Shown: positions 30,433 through 40,090 of the stretch, one piece after another
Numbering within the stretch: position 1 is the stretch's first letter
How the letters are laid out: every line of letters begins with the position of its first letter
DNA from: Ochrobactrum chromiisoli
Lineage (GTDB): Bacteria; Pseudomonadota; Alphaproteobacteria; Rhizobiales; Rhizobiaceae
Assembly: GCF_026241335.1 (NCBI RefSeq)
Contig: NZ_JAPHAV010000017.1
Coordinates: 1-64,000 of the forward strand
Direction of reading: 5' to 3'
Length of the DNA: 64,000 nt
Position numbers and translations under genes: made by a program
Notes under the pieces: generated by a model
What the model was told of the DNA's origin: nothing
The model's input: only the letters and a program-made list of their open reading frames with translations
Databases searched by the model: none

Positions 30433-31644
30433 ATGAATAAAGAAATCTATCCTGCTGAGAGCATTCCTCAGGAACCAAACGGCAGGAACCCTCAGGGGCA
30501 GTTGCATTGGCGCTCGCTTGCCGCAGCGATCGCTACGATCAGCGCTATGGGTGCCGCTATCGGGCTTGGCATTCCGCTTTTGAGCGTGCTGCTTGAAAGC
30601 CGCGGCTATTCCGCCAGCCTTATCGGGGCAAACACTGCTGTTGCGGGCCTTGCATCGATTGTTGCAGCGCCGCTTGCCGCACCGATTGCTGCCCGCCTTG
30701 GTGTGGCCAAGGCCATCGTGTTGATGCTGGTCATCGGCAGCATCGCTTTTGTCGGATTTCACTTTCTGCAACCGCTTTGGGCATGGTTTGCTCTGCGAAT
30801 CGTGCTGCATTTTGCGTTGACGGTGCTGTTCGTTCTGTCCGAATACTGGATCAATGCCTCCGCACCGCCCGAAAAACGGGGATTGGTGCTCGGAATCTAT
30901 GCGACATCGCTCTCGCTCGGTTTCGCATTTGGCCCCTGGCTGTTCTCGAAAATTGGCAGCGCCGGTGGCCTGCCCTTCTATGTCGGCTTCGCAATCATCC
31001 TGATTGCTACAATTCCGGTGCTTATTGCATGGCGCGACAGCCCGGATTTTGAGGAAGGTGAGCACGTTCCCTTCCTGCCCTTCATTTTTGCTGTTCCCAC
31101 GGCAACAATGGCCGTGTTTGTGTTTGGCGCCGTTGAAACGGGCGGCTTTGCGCTGTTTCCGGTGTTCGGCGCAAAGGTCGGCTATACGGAGGGTGATGCA
31201 GCGCTCTTATTGACCATGATCGGGCTTGGCAATGTGCTTATGCAAATTCCGCTTGGCATCGTCAGCGACCGTATTTCCGACCGCCGTAAACTGCTGCTGT
31301 TTTGTGCCGTAACCGGGCTCTTGGGCATGATCGCGCTGCCTTATCTTATGAGCAACTGGTATCTGATGGCAGGGGTTTTGTTTCTATGGGGCGGCGTTGT
31401 CGCCGGACTCTATACTGTTGGCCTCGCCCATCTCGGCTCTGAACTCACCGGACGCGAACTCGCATCCGCCAACGCCGCCTTCATCTTTTGCTATGCCATC
31501 GGCATGTTGGCAGGGCCACAAGTGGTCGGTGTGGGCATGGATGCCATGGGTACAAAGGGTTTTCCGCTCACTCTTGGCATGTTTTTTGCGGCTTTCGCAC
31601 TCTTTGCTGCGATTAGGCTTGTTCAAAGAAAGAAGCGGGGTTGA
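30433..31644 (+). CDS. MFS transporter
   Basis: 403 residues with twelve hydrophobic segments and a Lys/Arg-rich C-terminus (RLVQRKKRG). The sugar/drug exporter type loop between helices is short, and LGIYATSLSLGFAFGPWLF is typical of the YcaD-like MFS branch. It starts 4 bp after the Nudix gene, so it is probably cotranscribed. Substrate unknown. Confidence 0.87.
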   Translation: MNKEIYPAESIPQEPNGRNPQGQLHWRSLAAAIATISAMGAAIGLGIPLLSVLLESRGYSASLIGANTAVAGLASIVAAPLAAPIAARLGVAKAIVLMLVIGSIAFVGFHFLQPLWAWFALRIVLHFALTVLFVLSEYWINASAPPEKRGLVLGIYATSLSLGFAFGPWLFSKIGSAGGLPFYVGFAIILIATIPVLIAWRDSPDFEEGEHVPFLPFIFAVPTATMAVFVFGAVETGGFALFPVFGAKVGYTEGDAALLLTMIGLGNVLMQIPLGIVSDRISDRRKLLLFCAVTGLLGMIALPYLMSNWYLMAGVLFLWGGVVAGLYTVGLAHLGSELTGRELASANAAFIFCYAIGMLAGPQVVGVGMDAMGTKGFPLTLGMFFAAFALFAAIRLVQRKKRG

Positions 31645-31742
31645 CTTTTCCCCCTTAATCCGTAGTGTCGCGCCGAATTTCCGCTTCTGGCCAACTGGCG
31701 AGACTCGCAGCGGTTTAATCATGAAAGAGCAGGTATTTCGAT

Positions 31743-31910
31743 ATGGCCAAGGCTACGACCATCAAGATCAAGCTTTTGTCGACCGCTGACACCGGCTTCT
31801 TCTACGTAACGAAGAAGAACAGCCGCACGATGACGGATAAGATGACAAAGACAAAATACGACCCGATTGCGCGCAAGCACGTCGAGTTCAAGGAAACGAA
31901 GATCAAGTAA
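31743..31910 (+). CDS. rpmG: 50S ribosomal protein L33
   Basis: 55 residues: [20 protein letters not shown] followed by the conserved [10 protein letters not shown] segment and a C-terminal [11 protein letters not shown]. It is the cysteine-free form of L33. A good terminator follows 36 bases after the stop. Confidence 0.97.
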   Translation: MAKATTIKIKLLSTADTGFFYVTKKNSRTMTDKMTKTKYDPIARKHVEFKETKIK

Positions 31911-31946
31911 TTCGTTTCCGACGCCAGTCCACTGGCAGGAATCAAA

Positions 31947-31975
31947 AAGCCGTCTCTTTCGAGGCGGCTTTTTTG
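31947..31975 (+). terminator. Terminator after rpmG, shared with convergent pleD
   Basis: Stem AAGCCGTCTC/GAGGCGGCTT (one G-T pair), tetraloop TTTC, then a T run on the plus strand and A/T-rich sequence on the other side, so it can end both rpmG and pleD. Confidence 0.88.
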
Positions 31976-31992
31976 TTGGCTTTTATTCAATA

Positions 31993-33381
31993 TCATGCAG
32001 CCGACAGGACAACCCTGTTGCGGCCTTTTTTCTTGGCCTCATAAAGAGCTGCATCGGTGCGTGCGAAAAGCGCTTCAACACTATCCCCCCCCATCAGCCG
32101 CAAGGCTGCAATCCCGATGCTGATCGTCATGGTGATCTCATGCTTGCCGCGCGCAATCACAAAAGGCTTCGCAGCGATTGCCTCACGCAGACGCTCCGCG
32201 ACGGCCGCAGCAGATGCAAGATCCGTATCGGGAAGCACCACAGCAAACTCTTCGCCGCCATAGCGACACATTACATCCATGCCGCGAATTTGCGTGCGCA
32301 ACCGCGATGAGAATTCACGCAGTACATCATCACCGCCATCATGACCGTATTTGTCATTGACGCGCTTGAAATGGTCGAAGTCCACCATGATGACTGATAA
32401 TGGCCGCTCACGCCCCATAGCGCGAGACAATAGCACCGGCATGTGGGTATCCAGATAACGGCGGTTATGCAGCCCAGTGAGGCTGTCCGTGACCGCCATG
32501 GTGATTGTACGGTTCAAGCTCTGCCGCAAAAGATCATTATAACATTTACGTTTGATCTGCGTCCGCAGCCGCGCATAAAGCTCAAGCTTCTCCAGCGGAC
32601 GCATCACATAATCATTCACCCCCAGTTCAAGCGCACGCACCACCAGAGAGCCTTCTTCTTCATTCACAATAAGAATGATGGGAACAAGCCGCGTGCGTTC
32701 AATGGTGCGCATCTGAGAGCAGAGCCGCAAAGGATCGTAATAGATGAAGTCTGCCGAAATGACGATGCTGTCATAGTCGTTCTCGATCGCCTTGATGAGA
32801 GCGTCATTGGCATCATGCGCAACATCAACAAAATAATCTTCGCCCAGAATCAAGCGCAGCCGAGCGGCTGCCAGCTCGTTCTCATCGACCACGAGAATGC
32901 GCGCTGCGTCCTCACCGGCCCCAAAGCGACCGGAAAGTTTCGCCGCAAGCAGAGCTTCCACTTCCGTATCCGCCACAGTGCCGGTGCGCTGAAACAACTC
33001 GTCAGACACCATTTTAAGCCGGGCAAGGCTTTTCACACGTGAAAGAAGTTGGGAATCCTTGACCGGCTTGGACATGAAATCGTCCGCTCCCGCCTCAAGC
33101 CCCATGATCTTGTCTTCCGCACTGCTGAGCGCGGTCAGGATGATAACAGGAATATTGGTCGTTCGCGGATCATCCTTCAAACGACGACAAACCTCAAACC
33201 CCTCAATACCCGGAATCAAAACATCGAGAATGATCACATCAATCTGACCACCAAGACAGATTTCAATCGCCTCAGCACCATTATTGGCTGTAATAACTTC
33301 GTAATACTCGCTCAGCAGCAGCGCTTCGAGCAGCTTTACGTGTGTTTCCTCAGCGTCAACGACGAGAATTCTTGCTGTCAT
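31993..33381 (-). CDS. pleD: Diguanylate cyclase response regulator PleD
   Basis: 462 residues, arranged REC (1-120), REC-like adaptor (155-275), GGDEF (290-462). It makes cyclic di-GMP from GTP when phosphorylated in the polar cell-cycle pathway. The active site is RYGGEEF and the inhibitory I-site RGMD lies five residues before it, so product inhibition is likely. The first receiver keeps the phosphate-accepting Asp in IILDVLIPG, but its acidic pocket reads VVDAEE, with Ala where a second Asp or Glu is usual. The second receiver lacks the phosphoacceptor region (VISADFIYYDP), as in Caulobacter PleD. It follows divK by 53 bp in the same direction. Confidence 0.93.
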   Translation of the reverse strand: MTARILVVDAEETHVKLLEALLLSEYYEVITANNGAEAIEICLGGQIDVIILDVLIPGIEGFEVCRRLKDDPRTTNIPVIILTALSSAEDKIMGLEAGADDFMSKPVKDSQLLSRVKSLARLKMVSDELFQRTGTVADTEVEALLAAKLSGRFGAGEDAARILVVDENELAAARLRLILGEDYFVDVAHDANDALIKAIENDYDSIVISADFIYYDPLRLCSQMRTIERTRLVPIILIVNEEEGSLVVRALELGVNDYVMRPLEKLELYARLRTQIKRKCYNDLLRQSLNRTITMAVTDSLTGLHNRRYLDTHMPVLLSRAMGRERPLSVIMVDFDHFKRVNDKYGHDGGDDVLREFSSRLRTQIRGMDVMCRYGGEEFAVVLPDTDLASAAAVAERLREAIAAKPFVIARGKHEITMTISIGIAALRLMGGDSVEALFARTDAALYEAKKKGRNRVVLSAA

Positions 33382-33434
33382 AATACACTGCCCCCAATTC
33401 CCGCCCCCTCTGTGCCCTTATAATAAAGACCGCT

Positions 33435-33806
33435 CTAAGCGTCTCCCAAATATGATTTTATGGTTTCGATAAAACGCGGAACCGAAATAGGTTTTGATAT
33501 ATAAGCCTCGCAGCCGCCCTGCCGGATGCGCTCCTCATCTCCCTTCATCGCAAATGCCGTGACCGCAATCACCGGAATATGCTTGAGTTCGTCATCATCC
33601 TTAAGCCACTTGGTGACTTCCAGACCGGAGACTTCAGGAAGCTGAATATCCATCAAAATGAGATCGGGCCTATGCTCGCGGGCAAGATCAAGCGCTTCAA
33701 GACCATTCCGGGTCCTGATGGTTTCATATCCGCTGGCTTCGATAAGATCGCGAAACAACTTCATATTGAGTTCGTTGTCCTCGACGATCATCACAGTTTT
33801 AGTCAT
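33435..33806 (-). CDS. divK: Single-domain response regulator DivK
   Basis: 123 residues, a stand-alone receiver. The acidic pocket is [11 protein letters not shown], the phosphoacceptor Asp is in [13 protein letters not shown], and [14 protein letters not shown] and the Lys in CEAYISKPI complete the site. DivK signals through DivJ/PleC to control CtrA and cell polarity. It is the first gene of the divK-pleD operon. Confidence 0.95.
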   Translation of the reverse strand: MTKTVMIVEDNELNMKLFRDLIEASGYETIRTRNGLEALDLAREHRPDLILMDIQLPEVSGLEVTKWLKDDDELKHIPVIAVTAFAMKGDEERIRQGGCEAYISKPISVPRFIETIKSYLGDA

Positions 33807-33989
33807 CGAATATTCCCTGGCCTAATTCTTATCCGTCGCAAGACAGGTTGATCTGCCCATTACACCCCTATGGAATTCCTGAGTTTAAGCGCATTTCATT
33901 GACGAAAGGCAAATATTCCTTCCATCTTGCATTGAAGCACTGAAGCGTGGGGGATAAAAGCAAGCATATTCGAAGAATGGAGACAGCCC

Positions 33990-34277
33990 ATGAAGACGCT
34001 CATGAGCAAGACGGATGCGGAAAACGTTGCAGTTGAAGCGCTGATGTGGCTCGCACAAGACAAGGAACTGATGTCCCGCTTTCTCGCTTTGACCGGTATA
34101 GAGGCTTCTTCAATCCGCTCCGCGGCCCAGGAGCCCGGCTTTTTGGCTGGCGTTCTGCAATTTTATCTTGGACACGAACCCACACTGATGCGTTTTTGCC
34201 AGGAAACCGCGCGTGACCCGGTGACAATTGAAAAAGCAGCGGTACTTCTGCCGGGCGGACTAAACCAACATTTTTAA
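33990..34277 (+). CDS. DUF3572 family protein
   Basis: 95 residues, probably fully helical, containing ALMWLAQDKELMSRFLALTG and GFLAGVLQFYLGHEPTL, the recognisable core of DUF3572, a small family of alphaproteobacteria without known function. It points away from divK. An internal Met at codon 5 is an alternative start. Confidence 0.8.
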   Translation: MKTLMSKTDAENVAVEALMWLAQDKELMSRFLALTGIEASSIRSAAQEPGFLAGVLQFYLGHEPTLMRFCQETARDPVTIEKAAVLLPGGLNQHF

Positions 34278-34318
34278 TAAAAAGCCCCGCAAAAACAGGG
34301 CCTTATCAGTTCTATCGC

Positions 34319-34424
34319 TTAGAGCGCGTTTCGATCTGATTGAATCAGATCAACGCTCTGATCCCTTATTTTAACGCGCATCTTTGTCCGAAAACTGTTT
34401 CACAGTTTCCGGGATGCGCTCTAA
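34319..34424. repeat. 106-bp palindromic element of the Bru-RS type
   Basis: Begins TTAGAGCGCG and ends GCGCTCTAA, so the ends are inverted repeats, with internal inverted segments (GATCTGATT/AATCAGATC near 34333-34351 and GAAAACTGTTTCACAGTTTC). Length and sequence style match the dispersed Bru-RS palindromes described in Brucella. It sits between DUF3572 and rnk, 8 bases from the rnk stop, and may affect transcript stability of both. Confidence 0.7.
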
Positions 34425-34431
34425 AAGAAAA

Positions 34432-34842
34432 TCAGGCGCTTGCAGCTTCGGTGTGCGACACGCTGAGAACACTCAGCTCATGCGTCTTTCCGTCACGTGC
34501 AACCCAAGACATGGACTGTCCCGGCGTAAGACCAATCAATGCTGTACCAATTGGTGTCAGGATAGAGATTCGACCCTGCGCAATATCGGCCTCGCCCGGA
34601 TAAACCAGCGTGACTTTACGCTCATGTCCATCATTGGAGCGGAACTCGACCGTCGACCCCATGTGAACGACATCTGCCGGCAATTTCTTGAACGGAACCA
34701 CCTTGGCGCGGTCCAGTTCCTGCAGTAACTCCTCAGCAACCTCCTCCAGTTTTTCGGAGACGTTGCCGGCCAGAATTGTCAGCCGTTCGTGATCAAGATC
34801 ACTGACGACGATCTTTGGCTTTTTGCGATTCTTTGCATTCAT
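34432..34842 (-). CDS. rnk: Rnk-type nucleoside diphosphate kinase regulator
   Basis: 136 residues. An N-terminal coiled-coil-like helix pair (VSDLDHERLTILA through EELLQELDRAKVV) is followed by a GreA/GreB C-terminal FKBP-like domain with VHMGSTVEFRSNDG and VYPGEADIAQGRISILTPIG. This is the Rnk arrangement: a GreA-like RNA polymerase secondary-channel protein with a short coiled coil. It is a monocistronic unit. Confidence 0.87.
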   Translation of the reverse strand: MNAKNRKKPKIVVSDLDHERLTILAGNVSEKLEEVAEELLQELDRAKVVPFKKLPADVVHMGSTVEFRSNDGHERKVTLVYPGEADIAQGRISILTPIGTALIGLTPGQSMSWVARDGKTHELSVLSVSHTEAASA

Positions 34843-35189
34843 GACGATAGCTCACTGCTGCCTAATGATGATTGTCCTCCGTAACTCGACTGGCCCGGAG
34901 CAACTGTTTGAATTTTTAAAGAAAGCGCTTTTAGTAATTCCGCTTGAAGGTGAGCGGCAAACCGTCCCCCAGAATCCTCTGCGCTAAGCAGGACTCGAGG
35001 GTTGCTATCCCGTGATCGGCTGAACCCGATGGAGTATGGAAGCAAAACGATTGTTCATACTGCTAAACTTGGTGATATCTTTGCCAATGTCAAGTGCAGA
35101 GCGAACAGGATAGCAGAGTGACGATAGCATTATCGTACATTGGTGCTATAAACGATGTTCCTTTTATGTTCATCAAACCGCACACAGCC

Positions 35190-36527
35190 ATGACCGAGCC
35201 ATTTGCCGTTAACAGTCCAGAGTTCGGCTTCTGCCGCGATTGTCTATCGCTGCAAAAGGCTGAGTCTGCGCGGCGTTGCCGTAGTTGTGGCAGCCCGCGT
35301 CTGGTGCGGCATACCGAACTTTACAAACTCTCACTCGCCCACGTGGATTGCGATGCGTTTTATGCTTCGGTTGAAAAGCGCGACAATCCCGACCTTCGCG
35401 ATAAGCCGCTCATTATCGGTGGCGGCAAGCGCGGTGTTGTTTCCACGGCCTGCTACATAGCCCGCATTCATGGCGTACGCTCTGCCATGCCGATGTATAA
35501 AGCTCTGGAAGCCTGCCCACAGGCTGTCGTCGTCACACCGAATATGGAAAAATATGCACGTGTCGGACGTGAAGTTCGCCAGCTGATGCATGATCTCACG
35601 CCGCTCGTCGAACCCATATCCATTGATGAAGCATTCCTTGATCTTGGCGGCACAGAAAGACTGCACCGTGCGCCTGCGGCGATCATACTGGCGCGCTTTG
35701 CCAAGCGAGTCGAAGACGAGATCGGCATCACGATCTCTGTGGGGCTGTCCTATTGCAAATATCTGGCCAAAGTCGCATCAGATCTTGAAAAGCCCCGTGG
35801 GTTTTCTGTCATAGGCGAGGCAGAGGCACTTGAATTTCTGCGCGACAAGCCAACAAGCATGATCTGGGGGGTTGGAAAATCCTTCAATGCGAAGCTTGAG
35901 AGCGACGGTATTCGCACCATAGGCCAGCTTCAAACCATGGATGAGGGCACACTTATGAAAGCCTATGGCACAATGGGCCAGCGGCTTTTCAGACTGTCGC
36001 GTGGACAGGATAGCCGCAAAGTTGAACCTGAACATGATATGAAAAGCGTTTCGGCTGAAACAACGTTCAACAAAGACCTTTCTGAAGCGAGCGACCTCGT
36101 GCCTGTGCTACGAGCGCTGTCGGAAAAAGTATCTCGACGCCTGAAGTCCGGCAATATTGCGGGGCGCACGATCGTGCTTAAACTCAAAACTCAGGACTTC
36201 AAACTGCGCACGCGAAATCGACAGCTGGCGGACCCGACAAAGCTTGCCGACCGTATTTTCCGCACAGGTCTGCAGCTTCTCGAAAAAGAACTGGATGGGA
36301 CCAAATTCAGATTGCTCGGCATTGGCGTTGGTGAGCTCTCCACGGATGACCGTGCCGATCCGCCAGACCTTGTCGATACGCAGGCTACAAAGCGTGCTGT
36401 CACGGAAGGCGCTATTGACCGTCTGCGCAACAAGTTTGGAAATAATGCGGTGGAAACAGGCTACACGTTTTCCAAAGGCAGCCTTGCACGTCCACAGACT
36501 CCGCCGGATCGCGATCCAGAAGATTAG
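35190..36527 (+). CDS. dinB: DNA polymerase IV with N-terminal Cys4 motif
   Basis: 445 residues from ATG 35190 ([20 protein letters not shown]); a GTG frame runs back to 35094 and an ATG lies at 35166, none with a strong ribosome binding site. The Y-family core begins [19 protein letters not shown] and has [15 protein letters not shown], so the catalytic Asp and Asp-Glu are intact; helix-hairpin-helix and little-finger regions follow. It lacks a beta-clamp motif at the C-terminal end that I can recognise with certainty. The unusual feature is a zinc-ribbon-like CxxC...CxxC before the polymerase core, a variant I associate with rhizobial DinB proteins. Confidence 0.92.
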   Translation: MTEPFAVNSPEFGFCRDCLSLQKAESARRCRSCGSPRLVRHTELYKLSLAHVDCDAFYASVEKRDNPDLRDKPLIIGGGKRGVVSTACYIARIHGVRSAMPMYKALEACPQAVVVTPNMEKYARVGREVRQLMHDLTPLVEPISIDEAFLDLGGTERLHRAPAAIILARFAKRVEDEIGITISVGLSYCKYLAKVASDLEKPRGFSVIGEAEALEFLRDKPTSMIWGVGKSFNAKLESDGIRTIGQLQTMDEGTLMKAYGTMGQRLFRLSRGQDSRKVEPEHDMKSVSAETTFNKDLSEASDLVPVLRALSEKVSRRLKSGNIAGRTIVLKLKTQDFKLRTRNRQLADPTKLADRIFRTGLQLLEKELDGTKFRLLGIGVGELSTDDRADPPDLVDTQATKRAVTEGAIDRLRNKFGNNAVETGYTFSKGSLARPQTPPDRDPED

Positions 36528-36664
36528 CCCCTTTTCACAATACCTTTAGGAAAGTGCTGGAGAAAAGTCTCTCACGCGCCGGTAACGCCTTGACGAAGCG
36601 CATCTCTATCAATATTGGAACTTCTCAAGAGAGCATTTGCTGATTTGACATGCCTCTTACGGAT

Positions 36665-36738
36665 GGCCTCATGGCGGAGTGGTTACGCAGAGGACTGCAA
36701 ATCCTTGCACCCCGGTTCGATTCCGGGTGAGGCCTCCA
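36665..36738 (+). tRNA. tRNA-Cys(GCA)
   Basis: Acceptor stem GGCCTCA/TGAGGCC closes perfectly, the anticodon loop CTGCAAA carries GCA, the T arm is CCCCGGTTCGATTCCGGG, the discriminator base is T (a cysteine identity element) and CCA is encoded at 36736-36738. Confidence 0.97.
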
Positions 36739-37251
36739 ACCTTTTCTCAATTTCATTATAAGACATTGAAAGTGCTTTGATATTTCTCAAGGTGTGGCAA
36801 TGCGTTCACCTTGCACCCCTCAATTCTCCTTCTTCTGCCCTGCTTCGAACCTCTGCAATATCTCCACCACAAGGCGTATGTCATCGCCAAAAACTCACAC
36901 TGTAATTAATCTTATTCTCACATGATAAAACAGTTTATATTTTTTAAATAAAATTTCGCTCGACATTGAAGGCAATGAAACAACTATTTTGATCAGCTTC
37001 GTATATGATTGGCGCGAGCACAGCCATAAGTGCAGCATCTATTTGTAATTAAAGCCGGACATCAAGTAACGGCCGCTAAATTGGTTACTCTGAACCGCCT
37101 CTGATTTGCTGGATACCTAAAATTTTGAGAATTAGGGTCTATGAAAAGGAAAAGGATATGGTGCTCGCCTGTGAACTCGTCATCGGTTTACCTGCAGGCA
37201 AAGTTCTTGCTGATTGGGCTTGTGACGCCGACGTGGCCTCACATATACCGC
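36739..37251. other. AT-rich gap next to tRNA-Cys, no recognised gene
   Basis: 513 bases, the AT-richest intergenic stretch in the window (for example around 36900-36960). One short frame at 37158-37271 (37 codons, MVLACELVIGLPAGKVLADW) has an AAGGAAAAGG-like leader but no family resemblance, and I do not call it. No integrase remnant or second copy of the tRNA 3' end is visible. Confidence 0.55.
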
Positions 37252-38040
37252 CTAATCGAAAAGGCGCGTGATAAATCTAACCTGCTCTGAACATAACGCT
37301 TGAGAAATAATTCTTCCGTCACTCGTTATTTGGGCGACAAATTCAGAATCTAAAAGCGTGTTCTTCAAAATATACCATCCACCACGGGGACGAATGAGCC
37401 CCTCCGCCAAATAAAGACTTCCATTGCGTGAAATCACATTGGCTTCCCAAGCCCTCCCCAAGCATCGTTGCGCGGAACTGAGATCGCCCGCACCTAATGC
37501 TGCGCGAACCCGCGTAGACGAAAATTCTGACTGCAACAGAATAACATCGACACTCATGTTATACTTTGCCGCCAATTCCTTTAGCGCGGCACAATCTCCC
37601 CTCCTGCCCGCGCCGAAGCGGAAATTCTCGCCCACAATCACATGAGAAACATCAAGCTTTTTATGAAGCACGTCGTAAACGAAAGCCTCGGGCGTCAGTG
37701 AAGCAAACTCTTTATCAAATGTTGGCTCGAAAATATAATCAACACCCAACATTTCAGCTCTTTGGTGCTTCTGCTCGGGAAGCGCCAGTCTTCCTATGGC
37801 CATATCAGGATTGAAGAACTGGCGCGGATGCGGTTCCACCGACATGATTGCCACCGGGCATGTTTGCCCTGCAATTTGCCTTGCCTTTCGGATGAGGAGT
37901 TGATGGCCTAAATGAAAGCCATCAAAATTTCCCAAAGCAATCACACCTCGCGCCAGACAACTGCCTGTCAGATTGCCACTCCGCACAATCTCAATTGGCT
38001 TTATGACAGACTTAGAAACAACGGCGCTTTCAGTACCCAT
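37252..38040 (-). CDS. RibF-like FAD synthetase without a normal riboflavin kinase domain
   Basis: 262 residues. The N-terminal nucleotidyltransferase half matches RibF FAD synthetase: ALGNFDGFHLGHQLLI with the GxFDGxHxGH motif, SVEPHPRQFF, VIVGENFRFGAGRRGD and the FSSTRVRAAL end. RibF proteins are about 310 residues, with a kinase domain carrying a PTAN motif; here the C-terminal 75 residues are short and lack it, so FMN adenylylation is plausible but kinase activity is not. It is the last gene of the BMP-type ABC importer operon, 16 bp after the permease, which hints that the importer brings in a flavin or that the pathway needs extra FAD. This is a second, not housekeeping, RibF. Confidence 0.8.
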   Translation of the reverse strand: MGTESAVVSKSVIKPIEIVRSGNLTGSCLARGVIALGNFDGFHLGHQLLIRKARQIAGQTCPVAIMSVEPHPRQFFNPDMAIGRLALPEQKHQRAEMLGVDYIFEPTFDKEFASLTPEAFVYDVLHKKLDVSHVIVGENFRFGAGRRGDCAALKELAAKYNMSVDVILLQSEFSSTRVRAALGAGDLSSAQRCLGRAWEANVISRNGSLYLAEGLIRPRGGWYILKNTLLDSEFVAQITSDGRIISQALCSEQVRFITRLFD

Positions 38041-38056
38041 ATTTCAGCCCCAATGC

Positions 38057-38989
38057 CTAGCGTGCCCCGCGCACGAAGCTTTCGCCCAATGCCTGCGGAA
38101 GACTGGCCTTTCGCCCTGCAATTAACAGCACCAACATCACCATAACGAATGGCAGCATCTGAATAATATCGGTCGGCACATTGACGCCTGCGACCTGCAA
38201 AGCTGTCGTCAGAGAAAGGCTCGCACCAAAGAGAAGCGCCCCGCCCAACACCCACAATGGCCTGCCTCGTGCCAGCATTGCTAAAACGATCGCAATGAAG
38301 CCATTGCCGTGGCTCATAAACGGAATGAATACACCTGCAACTGCTACCGACATAAAAGCACCGCCAAGACCGGCAAGCGCTCCCGTTATCAATACGGCGG
38401 TGCTGCGGGTCCGTACCACATCTACGCCTGTTGCATCCAATGCCGCAGGCTTGTCACCAGCCGCCTGCAACGCCGTACCCCAATGAGTCATTCTATAAAT
38501 CCAGGCAAAAACAGCGACCAGCGCAACAGCCAGATACACAATCGGGTTATGGTTAAACAGGATAGGGCCCAGCACCGGAATTTCAGAAAGTGGCCATATC
38601 GGCCATTTGGCAGCACCGTCCAGACGAGGATAACTACGCGAAAACTGCACAAAATGCAGAAGAGCAGTCAGCCCTTGCACTGCAAGGGTTAGCGCAATGC
38701 CTATAACAATCTGATTGAGGCCTAAGCGCACACAAAGCAAAGCCATGAATGCAGCAACAAAGGCACCAGCTGCAGCGCCGCCGATAAACCCCAGCCCCAT
38801 ATTGCCTGTGCTCCAAGCAACAAGAAACCCTGCATAAGCACCCGCAAGTATCATGCCTTCAAGACCAATATTAAGCACGCCTGCCTTCTCGGAAAGCTGT
38901 TCCCCAAGTCCGGCCAGCAACAGTGGCGTTCCCGCAGCGATCGCCCCAAGAAACAAAGTGATGATGAAACTTTCAGTAAAAAGTGACAT
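38057..38989 (-). CDS. ABC importer permease, BMP/nucleoside type (second permease)
   Basis: 310 residues with about nine hydrophobic segments of the BPD_transp_2 (RbsC/BmpC) family. EKAGVLNIGLEGMILAGAY near residue 35 and LNQIVIGIALTLAVQGLTA are characteristic of the YufQ-like partner in nucleoside-type importers. It starts 9 bp after the stop of the first permease. Confidence 0.9.
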   Translation of the reverse strand: MSLFTESFIITLFLGAIAAGTPLLLAGLGEQLSEKAGVLNIGLEGMILAGAYAGFLVAWSTGNMGLGFIGGAAAGAFVAAFMALLCVRLGLNQIVIGIALTLAVQGLTALLHFVQFSRSYPRLDGAAKWPIWPLSEIPVLGPILFNHNPIVYLAVALVAVFAWIYRMTHWGTALQAAGDKPAALDATGVDVVRTRSTAVLITGALAGLGGAFMSVAVAGVFIPFMSHGNGFIAIVLAMLARGRPLWVLGGALLFGASLSLTTALQVAGVNVPTDIIQMLPFVMVMLVLLIAGRKASLPQALGESFVRGAR

Positions 38990-38998
38990 ATTCTTTCC

Positions 38999-40090
38999 TT
39001 AGATCTTCGCACGGTACTGACGGCGTTTGTCGATATATTCAGCAAGTGCCAGCGTAATCAGCAAAAGAGCAACGATAACCAGCGAGAAGAAACTGGGCAC
39101 GCCCAAACGACGAGCGGCACTCTCACCGCCAATTGTCAGTGCTGAAAACAGAAAGACATAAGCGATTGAGCCGAAACCATTCAGGCGAGCGAGGAAAACC
39201 AGCGGCACGACAGTGAGACTATAAGCCGGGTTCCAGTCTGCACGCACATTCCCCTGCGTTCCCAAAATATCGACAGCACCCGAAAGGCCGGCAAGACCAG
39301 CAGAGATGGCGAAAACCGCAATGGTCAGTTTAGGCACAGAGAGGCCGGCATGAACAGCCGCGCGCGGATTGGCACCCACCAGACGCAACTTCATACCAAA
39401 AGAAGTGCGCGTCATCATCAGATGCATCGCAATGATGACAACCAGGCCAATGATCAATCCTGTCGATATGGTCGTGTCAAACAGCTTAGGCAGTCGTGCA
39501 TCAACCGGCAATGTGCGGGTTTGTGGCGTTGTGGTTGCCGGGTCAAGAAATGCCAGTTTGACCAGAACATTGGCAAGCGAAACACCCAGAAAGCTCATCA
39601 TCAAGGTTGTGATGATTTCATTGATACCATGCCAAGCCTTGAGCATGGCAGGCAAAAGCCCCCAAAGAGCACCAATCACCAGACCTATAATCAGACCCAC
39701 AGCCAGATTAAGCCAGATCGGAAGCCCCGCCGCATGCATCAAAGGCGTTGTTGCTGCAACAATAACGGCCGCGAGCAAAAACTGCCCGTCACCACCCAAA
39801 TTCCAGATGCCAGCACGAAAAGCGACTATCAGACTCGCAGCAATCAGGAGAAATGGTCCCATACGGGTAAGCGTCGCCGACAGGCCTGAGGGAGACAATA
39901 TGGCTCGCTCGACAACATAGGCGTAATAACTTAACGGATTGACGCCCATGGCAAGAAGGATAAGCCCGCCAAGAACCAGTGCGGCAATCAGCGGGCCAAT
40001 GCTGACAGCCAGTATTTTCCCCAAGCCTGCGAAGGGCGAACGTAGAGTTGGGCTTACCATTCCAACCGTGCCAGCCTGTTGATCGCTCAT
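38999..40090 (-). CDS. ABC importer permease, BMP/nucleoside type (first permease)
   Basis: 363 residues, YufP-like, with ten hydrophobic segments and the conserved FRAGIWNLGGDGQFLLAAV and GINEIITTLMMSFLGVSLA. The start overlaps the ATPase stop by 4 bp. With the following permease it forms the heterodimeric membrane channel of the importer. Confidence 0.9.
   Translation of the reverse strand: MSDQQAGTVGMVSPTLRSPFAGLGKILAVSIGPLIAALVLGGLILLAMGVNPLSYYAYVVERAILSPSGLSATLTRMGPFLLIAASLIVAFRAGIWNLGGDGQFLLAAVIVAATTPLMHAAGLPIWLNLAVGLIIGLVIGALWGLLPAMLKAWHGINEIITTLMMSFLGVSLANVLVKLAFLDPATTTPQTRTLPVDARLPKLFDTTISTGLIIGLVVIIAMHLMMTRTSFGMKLRLVGANPRAAVHAGLSVPKLTIAVFAISAGLAGLSGAVDILGTQGNVRADWNPAYSLTVVPLVFLARLNGFGSIAYVFLFSALTIGGESAARRLGVPSFFSLVIVALLLITLALAEYIDKRRQYRAKI

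Noticed and set aside
34285-34306. Terminator after DUF3572
   Set aside because: Only a weak, mismatched stem (AGCCCC...GGGCCT) without a proper T run.
36739-37251. FMN riboswitch upstream of the importer/RibF region
   Set aside because: The gap lies downstream of the operon on the wrong side, the divergent gap at 42860-42945 is too short, and no FMN aptamer consensus is visible.
37158-37271. Small 37-codon frame
   Set aside because: Short, no family match, overlaps the end of the RibF-like gene; insufficient support.
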